Source of the DNA: Drosophila miranda
Taxonomy: Eukaryota > Arthropoda > Insecta > Diptera > Drosophilidae
DNA length: 64,000 nt
Assembly (NCBI RefSeq): GCF_003369915.1
Contig: NC_046677.1
Span: 30,956,913-31,020,912, forward strand
Reading direction: 5' to 3'
Both the position numbers and the translations under genes were made by a program. The notes beneath the pieces are model-generated. The model worked only from the letters and a program-made list of their open reading frames with translations, searched no databases and was not told where the DNA came from. Below, piece by piece: positions 51,753 through 59,638 of this stretch (its first letter is position 1; the number at the start of each line of letters is the position of its first letter).

Positions 51753-52252
51753 ATGTTACCAGATGATGGCACCGCCTCAAAGTACCGCCGCCTATAGCGG
51801 AACTAGAGGCCATACCCGTGTCGTCTTTGGTATGGGTGCAGACGAGTCGGCCCTTGGACACGCCCTACGAGGGCGGGAACTTTGAACTACGCCTACACTT
51901 TTCCCAGACGTACCCGTCTCAACCACCGTTTTTACTGTTCCGTACAAGGGTCTACCATTGCAATTTACACCACGGGGCTATCTGCGTGGATATTCTGTGC
52001 TCAAATTGGTCGCCTGCCCTGACCGTGGAGAAGCTACTTTTGTCCATCCGATCGCTGCTCGCGGACCCCAATCCCGAGAGCCCCTTGATGAACTACGCCG
52101 CTGCCGAAATGTTCAAGGAGGACCGCGAGCAGCGCGACCGCTTGGCTCGCGAGTGGACCGCACGCTACGCCCAGTGGAGTCAACGTCTGAATAATCCTAA
52201 GCATCTCATCCACGGATACACATTTTCCAAATTCTTTGAGCACCTTTGTTAG
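51753..52252 (+). CDS. Ubiquitin-conjugating enzyme E2, UBE2D/UbcD1-like, with damaged or unusual N-terminus
   Basis: The body of the protein (about 51794-52252) is a UBC fold. It has W-V-Q-T...D-T-P-Y-E-G-G, Y-P-S-Q-P-P, an H-C-N in place of the family H-P-N, and catalytic Cys in G-A-I-C-V-D-I-L (codon at 51983-51985). W-S-P-A-L-T, D-P-N-P and L-A-R-E-W-T near the end are as in UbcD1. E2s pass ubiquitin from E1 to substrate with E3 help. The body frame has no ATG: an in-frame TGA lies at 51764 and the first possible initiator is a GTG at 51818. An ATG at 51753 opens another frame reading S-K-Y-R-R-L to a stop at 51795. Shifting by one base after that Leu gives A-E-L-E-A-I, together a good first E2 helix. 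So a single-base loss, a sequencing error, or a dead gene is likely. AATAAA lies at 52321. Confidence 0.7.
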
Positions 52253-52320
52253 CATCTGCCACTAACCACACATGAACATGAGGTACATGGTAACATTATA
52301 TACAATTCATTTTTGACTGA

Positions 52321-52326
52321 AATAAA
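52321..52326 (+). terminator. Polyadenylation signal of the E2 gene
   Basis: AATAAA 69 bases after the E2 stop codon, a usual distance for flies. A second AATAAA at 52464 belongs to the partial duplicate described separately. Confidence 0.55.
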
Positions 52327-52408
52327 GGCTGTGAAAATGTTTCGTAGAAATTATAAAATACTTTCGTCAGATCATCCGCGAGCTCGTCAAGACGGACGGA
52401 TGGGAAGC

Positions 52409-52475
52409 ACCACATCCACAGATACACAATATTTTCCAAATTCTGCATAGTAACATGAAATGAAATAAAGGCCTA
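52409..52475 (+). repeat. Degenerate duplicate of the E2 gene's 3' end
   Basis: CACATCCACAGATACACA followed by TTTCCAAATTCT repeats, with small changes, the end of the E2 coding region at 52203-52238. As in the E2 3' flank, it is followed by TGAAATAAAGGC. It seems to be a remnant of a short tandem duplication of the last codons plus poly(A) signal. Confidence 0.65.
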
Positions 52476-52852
52476 ACCTCTAAATTGTTTGCATCACCAT
52501 ACATATGTATCTATGTATATGGCTTACGCAAGACCTGAGAAGTATATGATTTAAATGATTATTATTAGATGATTATCGTATTAGCCTTTCCGCGAGAGGG
52601 GGACATTCGTTTGTTACTGGGAAGAGAGAGAGAGATAGCATGAGAGACAAAACGCAAAGTTAGTGTTAGTAGCCGCACGCATATCTTCATCTCTCTCTCG
52701 CTCTTACTGCATGCTATTCCCATACGGCTGTCTCTGTTTTTGCAGACAGTTAGTTAGCAAATTCTTATGTCATGCGGCCATCGGTATTCGCCAATCCTTA
52801 AAAACTATGTAAATTTATTAACAAAAATCCAGTAAGTAATAGTTATTGAAAG
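52476..52852. other. Spacer before the duplicated block
   Basis: Contains a GAGAGAGAGA tract (52620-52636) and a CTCTCTCTCG tract (52690-52705). The flanking words GGGAA/TAGCATG and CATGCTATTCCC form an imperfect inverted repeat. GA tracts can act as GAGA-factor sites near the Otu-like promoter. No gene. Confidence 0.45.
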
Positions 52853-53213
52853 TATATTTAACGCCGACCGATAATAGCTATTTCGATTGATGTGGCAACG
52901 CCGTCAATGTATAGCAGCTTAATGGCAGCGCCACAGAAATATAGCCCCATTGGCGCTTTTGGGGCTTCATCCTGTGATATTTAAGCATCTGGGACGGCTT
53001 GCGGGTGTATTGTCTCCGCGGATTTTGGTTTGTTTTTGGTTTTCATGTTGGATGTTGTTGGTTGCTTGTCTTCGGCGGGAAGCGATAGTGTGACCAACAC
53101 GAACGCTTTATGACGCACTTTTGCACTTTTATGCCTTTCAGCGCAACTATCCACACTAATAGAAACAACAAATAGTCGATCACGTTTTTCTAACTCGTTT
53201 TCCCATTTTTTTG

Positions 53214-53311
53214 GTGAGTAAATTGTGTAATAAGTAGAATAAATGCGAATATATGCCTACTATAGTGGATGAGTGCATCAGTTACATCAACCCTTTTCCT
53301 CTCACATTCAG
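53214..53311 (+). other. Predicted 5' UTR intron of Otu-like A
   Basis: TTG then GTGAGTAAAT donor and a pyrimidine-rich CCTTTTCCTCTCACATTCAG acceptor. Removing the 98 bases leaves a leader that reaches the first ATG 21 bases later. Confidence 0.6.
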
Positions 53312-53332
53312 TTCTGCTTTGCTCATAAAGTC

Positions 53333-54433
53333 ATGACATCCATGCGGCCCCACACACTTAAAGGCCCGGGCAACAAACTGGCGCGTCGCGATCCGGTTGA
53401 TCAATATTTGGCTGACCAACATTTGTATCGCAAGCTAATGGTTAGGAGTGAGAGCAGCTTGTTCCAAGTCGTGGCCGAGCAGATGTATGATACACAGAAT
53501 CTTCACTACGAGGTGCGAATGGACTGTGTACGCTTTATCATGGACAAGCGTCGCCTATTCAGGAGAAACATAACGGGCAATTTCAACGACTATCTGTCGA
53601 AGTTAGAGAAGCCCAATACTCGGGGGACGATGATAGAACTACGCGCCCTATGCCTTATGTACGGCCGGAATGCGATATTGCATGAGCCAATGAGGCTGGG
53701 CACGCCAGTGACGTTTAGCGATAAATACAAGAAGAATTTTAGTGTTTTCTTCGACCAGTATGGCAATTTCGATGCTGTATACACGATGGGACACATTGAG
53801 GAGGCAGCCATTTGCCAATCCATCACATTTAAGATGCTTTACCAGATGTGTTTCAAGCTGCCGGATGTGAGCCTGGCAGCTGAGAAGATGCTGAATCCGG
53901 ACACATTCTGCGAAGGCACTACGCTGGAGCATAGTCAAAATGGTACAGTTGTCCGCATTTTATGCAGAAATGGACGCAGCTTCGACGTGGACTCGCCAGA
54001 GCTCACCAGCTGCCTATTGAAAGACAAACAGCTCTGCGACTTCCACAATCGAGTACGTTGGCGAGAGTATGTGCAGAGATTCGGACGAGTGCCATTGTCG
54101 TGCACGCTGAAATGTATAGATGACAACAACGTGCCATTTTCGTATTCCGTTGCCAAGTGCCTAGACCCGAATATCTATCGAAATGTGGAGCTCAGCTCTT
54201 TTCTTGTGATGAAAAAAGAGGCGAAGAAGTTCCAGCTATATATCGGGGACGATTTCAACGCTCGTGCCCATTGTCTGGTGGAGCGACACAAATGGCTAGG
54301 GCATATGACAAAGGGTTTTATACTGAAAATAGACTGGAAAACAAGCACATTCACTGTTTATCTTGAGGAAACGGGCACAGTGATGCAAGTGCCTCGGTAT
54401 GCAGTGCATCCGCTGCCACCTCGTCAATTCTGA
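53333..54433 (+). CDS. Otu-like OTU-domain plus Tudor protein, copy A
   Basis: An intronless frame of 366 residues; the longer frame to 53273 has only a GTG, so the first ATG (53333) is chosen. It matches Drosophila Ovarian tumor: D-Q-Y-L near 23-26, S-S-L-F-Q-V-V-A-E-Q-M-Y-D-T-Q near 41-55, F-F-D-Q-Y-G-N-F-D-A-V-Y and A-A-I-C-Q-S-I-T-F-K in the OTU domain, and a Tudor-like C-terminus (about 306-362) ending H-P-L-P-P. Otu is a germline deubiquitinase needed in oogenesis; D. melanogaster has an Otu paralogue, CG3251, which this may represent. All three catalytic sites are changed: the D of D-G-x-C is Ser39, the Cys is Ser42 and the H before [FY]-D is Asn145. Enzyme activity is therefore doubtful; binding through Tudor or a dead OTU fold is more likely. 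It faces gene Y end to end. Confidence 0.88.
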   Translation: MTSMRPHTLKGPGNKLARRDPVDQYLADQHLYRKLMVRSESSLFQVVAEQMYDTQNLHYEVRMDCVRFIMDKRRLFRRNITGNFNDYLSKLEKPNTRGTMIELRALCLMYGRNAILHEPMRLGTPVTFSDKYKKNFSVFFDQYGNFDAVYTMGHIEEAAICQSITFKMLYQMCFKLPDVSLAAEKMLNPDTFCEGTTLEHSQNGTVVRILCRNGRSFDVDSPELTSCLLKDKQLCDFHNRVRWREYVQRFGRVPLSCTLKCIDDNNVPFSYSVAKCLDPNIYRNVELSSFLVMKKEAKKFQLYIGDDFNARAHCLVERHKWLGHMTKGFILKIDWKTSTFTVYLEETGTVMQVPRYAVHPLPPRQF

Positions 54434-55309
54434 CCAATTTACAACAAATGAAATTACCTCGGATCAGTGCAATGACAGAATTCTAAACTCGGCTCTTGGT
54501 AATTTATCCATTCTTAAACATTTGTAAGCTTAACATACTTTATTTTAATATTTTTTATTTTAGAATTTGCTGAACTGAAGAATTTTTTGCAGTCACCCGA
54601 GTTGTTAAATTGTAAGCGTCTAAACCTTTTTTCAATCATAGAATTTAAGTCCTTCAGTCGCTTTTCGGTTGTAGAACTTTCTGAACTTTAAAGTTATATC
54701 TTAGTCTTTAATATATTCTTACAGTAAACCAAATTCAAATACGTTCCTGAATATAACTATTAATTTTTTTTTTTTTAATTACCTATTTTTGGATACATTT
54801 TGTATAAGAACTGGAATAGGTTCTGAAACTATAAATCATTTTTGAAAAATATTTTAAATTAAATCAAGCTTTTACGATAAATTCATGTTTCATATGATTC
54901 TAGAATGTGGATTTTAAACAGGAATAAATTAGTTTATTTATTGTTTCTTAGTTCTTTGTTAAACCTTTTTGTATTCATTTATTTGAATTTTGTAATATAA
55001 TTTATATAATATGTAAACTAGTCTGGATTTAAATAAGCTTTAAAGTATCGATCAATTTCCCAAAAAGTGAATCTGTTTTTTATTTTTTTTATTTTGTTAT
55101 TTCACCTCTTAATACTAAATTTTGACCCAAAGATAATCTTCTATGCAGCACTGGTGATCACTAAAATGTTAAAATGTATGTTTACCGCTGTCTTTTTTGT
55201 ATTTTTTTTTTTAAATTTTTTAGATAATAAAGTTCTTTAAAAGATTACATCTAAACAACTCAAGTTTTAAACTTTGTATAATGACTGAAATGAGGAGGGG
55301 TTTGCTAGA
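54434..55309. other. AT-rich spacer between convergent Otu-like A and gene Y A
   Basis: Very AT-rich, with T runs at about 54767 and 55200. It likely carries both 3' UTRs. No coding potential seen. Confidence 0.6.
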
Positions 55310-56446
55310 CTAATGAAGTTCGTCTCCAGATGTGGGTGCCATCTCCAGTCGGACGTCGCCACCCAGGCGGCACTGGAGATTCTTGTTGATGTTGTCGACC
55401 ATGTCGAAGGCATCGATGATCATTTGGGCCTCGCTCTGGGCTTTCTCACCCATCTTCTCCAAACTGTGCCTCAGCTCCTTGTGCTCTCCAGTGGCGTCCC
55501 GCTCCTCGGCTCTTTGGTAAATGCTAGTGCGGGAGAACAGGGCGGCGGTGCCACTGCCCTGCTCCAGTTGTTCCTCCAGCTCTTCGGGCAGCGGGAAGTC
55601 CAGATCCATGGCAAAGCAACGCAGATCATCGTACTTGGCTAACTGCTCCTTCTGATCTTGGCCATAGCTAATGACGACGGCCTGCAGCACTAGTTCGCTG
55701 CCCGGCAACTGGACATAGGCAATGACGTCTTTGAAGAGGTTCTCCTGCCGCCACACGGTCTGGCTGAACTGTATTACCTGGTAGACTACGGTTTCCGGCT
55801 CAGGACTATACTGCACCAGCAGCCAGGTGTCATCGTCCATGGCCACCGGCATGTCCAGCTGGTCATCGAAGGCGTGATCAAAGCAGCGAGCCTTCAGATG
55901 GAGCAGCACCTTCTCCATATAGGCCAGCTGATCATAGGCATACAGTACATGAGCAATGCATCCGGGACCGAGACTGACGAGCGGATTGCACTTTAACTCT
56001 GGCTTCGTGCTTAGCCAGACCACGTTGTTGGGGGACACCAACTTATGGACCAGACGTTCGCCTGCTTCCTCGTTCTCTGTGTACTGCACCAGAAGCTGCC
56101 TGGCGCTAGACTCCTCACGCTGCTCCTTGCTCATCGATACCAAGGCCGCGTCTACCAGCCGGCGCTCATCGGCGGCTAAGATCAGTTTGGCCTCCAGCAC
56201 CATGCCATTGACCCGGAACTCCACAAAACGGGTCATATACTTGTCGGAGACATCCGATTCCAGCAGCTCCATGGAGTGGAGGACGCAGAGTCGCGGCTGG
56301 CCATTTGGCTGTCCGTTCTTCATCGATCCTTCAACTACCTCGGCCAGGAACCAGGAGAGACGAGTCGCTGCCTGACCACTGGGATTGGCCACAGCTCCGC
56401 AGATGGCAGAGTCATCCAGTCCACTGTCGTTGCTAATGTTGCTCAT
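55310..56446 (-). CDS. Unrecognised 378-residue protein (gene Y), copy A, full length
   Basis: A single exon from ATG to TAG with strongly coding codon use (GC-rich third positions) unlike the flanks. The N-terminus is Ser/Asp-rich. The middle (about 30-290) is a compact mixed alpha/beta-looking region with W-L-L-V-Q-Y and W-L-S-T-K motifs. The C-terminus (about 310-365) is charged and probably coiled coil, with heptad-like Leu/Met spacing around H-S-L-E-K-M-G-E-K-A-Q. There is no signal peptide or membrane segment. I do not recognise the family. It has a good TATA/Inr core promoter just upstream and converges on Otu-like A. Confidence 0.85.
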   Translation of the reverse strand: MSNISNDSGLDDSAICGAVANPSGQAATRLSWFLAEVVEGSMKNGQPNGQPRLCVLHSMELLESDVSDKYMTRFVEFRVNGMVLEAKLILAADERRLVDAALVSMSKEQREESSARQLLVQYTENEEAGERLVHKLVSPNNVVWLSTKPELKCNPLVSLGPGCIAHVLYAYDQLAYMEKVLLHLKARCFDHAFDDQLDMPVAMDDDTWLLVQYSPEPETVVYQVIQFSQTVWRQENLFKDVIAYVQLPGSELVLQAVVISYGQDQKEQLAKYDDLRCFAMDLDFPLPEELEEQLEQGSGTAALFSRTSIYQRAEERDATGEHKELRHSLEKMGEKAQSEAQMIIDAFDMVDNINKNLQCRLGGDVRLEMAPTSGDELH

Positions 56447-56513
56447 GTTCCTCGGTTCTCTCTTCTCTTAATAGTTGATCTCTTTGATGTTTTCGTTGGC
56501 TTTGCTCGCTGCG

Positions 56514-56550
56514 AACTGATAGCTTCTTCACGGTAGTGCTCTGTTTTATA
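56514..56550 (-). promoter_or_regulatory. TATA box and initiator of gene Y, copy A
   Basis: Minus-strand TATAAAAC starts at 56550. A consensus fly initiator TCAGTT has its A at 56517, 33 bases downstream, giving a leader of about 70 bases. The spacing fits a focused TATA/Inr promoter. Confidence 0.72.
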
Positions 56551-56764
56551 CGCAAGAGAGGTATAAGGGCACACTCGCTATTACCTGAGGTACTTTAAAA
56601 AACCCCACTCTTAGTCCAAGGATTTCCAGGTGAAGTTGCTCGATGGGTGTTTTCCAATTGTGCAGTACCTGCGTCTGATTGTAGGGATTAACCCAATACA
56701 CAAAGATGTACGGTAATAAAGAAGACATAGACATAAAAGACATATGTCCAAGCCTAGCTTCCAC
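56546..56764 (-). CDS. Possible 72-residue ORF upstream of gene Y, copy A
   Basis: ATG to stop, with a hydrophobic segment (S-S-L-L-P-Y-I-F-V-Y-W-V). It is identical in the second unit, but the units are so young that this says little about selection. It overlaps the gene Y TATA box, which argues against a real gene. Confidence 0.2.
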   Translation of the reverse strand: MEARLGHMSFMSMSSLLPYIFVYWVNPYNQTQVLHNWKTPIEQLHLEILGLRVGFFKVPQVIASVPLYLSCV

Positions 56765-57519
56765 CGATCGTTGTCACTATGGGATAGGATTAGTGCGCCA
56801 GTTGTTACATCGTTACATGTATAATTGTGTTAGTACCTGTGGCTGTCCAGAGCTAATTTAATGGATAAACCAAATACGTGCAGCCTACATAAGACCCCAT
56901 AAGTGTATCCATATTATGTCCGTATCTTCTGAAAGATGCATGTTTGATGTTCGTGGTATATTTCGATAGAACTTCCAATTCCATTAATAAGTTTTTGAAA
57001 GCAACAAACTAGATCTTTAATAAAACATTCGATTTAGAATTTATTAAAACTCGAATAAGAGAGTTCTCAAATAAAGGGCAATAGTAATAACAATTTTAAA
57101 GTGCAATTTATTAATTAAATATCTAAAAATGCAGCGATCAGAGAAAATAGCAATCAGGTCTTCTCTCACATATTCCCAGACTTACGAATTGACAGCTGTC
57201 GTATTGAACCGAACATTTTAGGATTATTCGAGAGGTTCTGACAGAATGGTTCGATTCAATGTTATTCACGTTTTGCCCTACCAGTTACAATGCGCAGAAA
57301 CAAGCTCGACGACGCACCTAAACCATCGCTCCTTTCTGAATCTGAGTGACGATCTGCGCCCCAATCTGCAATCAGACGCTTGCTTGTCCAATTCGGTGGA
57401 ATTAGTTAAGGAAAAATGTTGACTAGCATATCCAATGTTCAGACCCAGCACTTGAGTTGCAAATTCCAAGACTTTCTCAGTGTTGGCGTCCTTATCCCAG
57501 CCGCCTCCATACTCGCGTT
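56765..57519. other. Spacer plus decayed 3' end of gene X, copy A
   Basis: AT-rich DNA to about 57240. From 57240 to 57519 the sequence aligns with the gene X C-terminal coding region of unit 2, but is out of frame and lacks 98 bases present at 63657-63754. Confidence 0.6.
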
Positions 57520-59141
57520 CTATGAGCTATGAGGACCATCCTTGGGTTTAATCGTACTACGCACATCTGTCACAACAAATGTAAGAATTTGATCAAACAG
57601 GCCCAGGCTGATGGCCTCTTCGATAGCCGCATCATTGGCCAGCAGGCAGCCTAACACACGTCCGGTGCCTAGTTCACGGATGTTTACATGGTAAAAATTG
57701 TCCGCCCGCAGAAGTACAGTCATCACAATACGGCAGTGGGGTCGACAGCCAATTAGATCGATTACCTCGCTGATCAGATGGTCCAGCACGGGAAGGTCTT
57801 TATCTTGACAGAATTGGCACAAGGTCGACCCGCGACTTTGCAGGGAATGTTGCCCTAAGGTTTGGCTTGATTCGTTCATCGAAAGACGTGATGCAGAACT
57901 AGTTTTAAAATTCTCTCGCTGATTTAATGCTGCTGTAGGTGCTCTTTGACCCTCCATTTCCATTTCTATCATCTTGTCTTTTGACTGATTGAGACTGACG
58001 AGAGCGCACGTGGCACATATCTCTCCATTTAGACTACCTTCTGATTTATTTGAATCTTCATACTGTGTATTTTTATGACTTTTTCCCTTAGGTTTCGCTG
58101 TCTGGTCATTGTAATCCTGCTCCGGAATTGTAAAAGAATCTTTATATTGCGTTTCTTTATGATATCGATCAGTCCCTGTGTAGTCTTTGTCCTCCTGCTT
58201 GGCTTGATTTTGAGGAGGAAGAAACTCATTGCTTGAACGAACCACAATTTGTGGACGTTTCCAAAAACGTTTCTCCGAACTTTTTGGAGGAGTATCTTGT
58301 TTCTTGGTTTTTACGACCACATCTTTTGGAGTCTGTTTCTCGCGAGGTGTAATGGTTTCAGTTTGGGTGAAGGAATCGTTTGGAATTGCTATGTAAGTTT
58401 GGGTGGAGGAATCATTGGGCCTTTTGGTATCTTTTTGGGTTGCACCAGAATATATGGAGCCCTGGGGAGAAGAATCTTTGGCAATAGGTACGTTATATTG
58501 GCTTGTGTCCGGAGTTCGTTTATTTTCTTGGTATCTTCCCGCCATGTCTTCGTAGCTTGATAATCCGCTTTCAGTGGAGTCCTTCGTCGCTAAGGACTGA
58601 GCGTCGGTATATAACTTTGACTGCGAATTCTGATCTGCTATCTGCATCGTATGCTTCTTAGGGCATGGACCATCTATGCTCGATGTGGATGTGCAGTTGC
58701 AAGAACGTTCTAAAAGCTTTTTAGGGATCGGTTGTCTTTGAACTTTAGCGTCCTGCGTTCCAATGGGTTGGGTTGCATTGGAGGCATCGTTCAATGGGCA
58801 GCCACAAGGTAGAGAGGCTACATAATAATTGGGGATCGGTTTATTCTTGGTGGTCGAACCTGAATTATCCGAAATGTAGCCGCAAAGACATTCTATGGTC
58901 TGGGTGCCCACGGCATGCATTGAGTTGGATGTTATATTAGAGTCTTCACTCGGTGTGTAGCTCAATGTATCTGCAACGAGCTCTTTGGGAACCGGCTGGT
59001 TAGCAATGGTTTCAGTTGAACTAGAAGGCTGCTCCTTTTCGTCGAGACCATCTTTACTCGTTGAGCAGCTGCAAAGCGATCCACCGCCAGGTAGGCGGAT
59101 AAAATCCAAGCAGCAGGCTTGTAATTCGGGGCCCTCGCCAT
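57520..59141 (-). pseudogene. Gene X, copy A: Cys-motif protein cut at both ends
   Basis: One long open exon starting at a TTTCTCTCTCTTGCAG acceptor (AG at 59143-59142), with two leftover bases before the first full codon and no true ATG near the start. So 5' exons once existed. They are missing because the duplication junction lies 17 bases beyond the exon. About 530 codons are open. The N-terminal part has C-x-C motifs spaced 28-61 residues apart, three of them near [QK]-P-[VI]-P-[KN] phrases. The middle is Ser/Thr/Lys/Gln-rich and disordered-looking. The C-terminal domain begins with L-C-Q-F-C and continues D-H-L-I-S-E-V-I-D-L-I-G. After K-P-K-D-G-P a net 13-base loss relative to unit 2 leads to an early TAG. 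I do not recognise the family. Confidence 0.65.
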
Positions 59142-59519
59142 CTGCAAGAGAGAGAAATTATATTTAACGCCGACCGATAATAGCTATTTCGATTGATGTG
59201 GCAATGCCGTCAATGTATAGCAGCTTGATGGCAGCGCCACAGAAATATAGCCCCATTGGCGCTTTTGGGGCTTCATCCTGTGATATTTAAGCATCTGGGA
59301 CGGCTTGCGGGTGTATTGTCTCCGCGGATTTTGGTTTGTTTTTGGTTTTCATGTTGGATGTTGTTGGTTGCTTGTCTTCGGCGGGAAGCGATAGTGTGAC
59401 CAACACGAACGCTTTACGACGCACTTTTGCACTTTTATGCCTTTCAGCGCAACTATCCACACTAATAGAAACAACAAATAGTCGATCACGTTTTTCTAAC
59501 TCGTTTTCCCATTTTTTTG

Positions 59520-59617
59520 GTGAGTAAATTGTGTAATAAGTAGAATAAATGCGAATATATGCCTACTATAGTGGATGAGTGCATCAGTTACATCAACCCT
59601 TTTCCTCTCACATTCAG
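59520..59617 (+). other. Predicted 5' UTR intron of Otu-like B
   Basis: Same donor and acceptor as in copy A, fully conserved. Confidence 0.6.
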
Positions 59618-59638
59618 TTCTGCTTTGCTCATAAAGTC

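Larger units (their letters stand above)
52853..59158. repeat. Tandem segmental duplication, unit 1 (about 6.3 kb)
   Basis: Sequence from 52853 reappears at 59159, an offset of 6306 bases, and stays near identical to the window end. Unit 1 holds Otu-like A, gene Y A and a 5'-truncated gene X A. The junction with unit 2 is sharp, with no spacer or element between. Confidence 0.95.

Noticed and set aside
53273..53332. Longer N-terminus for Otu-like A (and the same at 59579)
   Set aside because: The extended frame begins with GTG and crosses a strong pyrimidine-rich splice acceptor. The first ATG is at 53333, after a probable leader intron.
55313..56536. Plus-strand frames of 86-139 codons opposite gene Y (also in unit 2)
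   Set aside because: They are mirror frames of a GC-rich coding region. Codon bias and promoter evidence support the minus strand.
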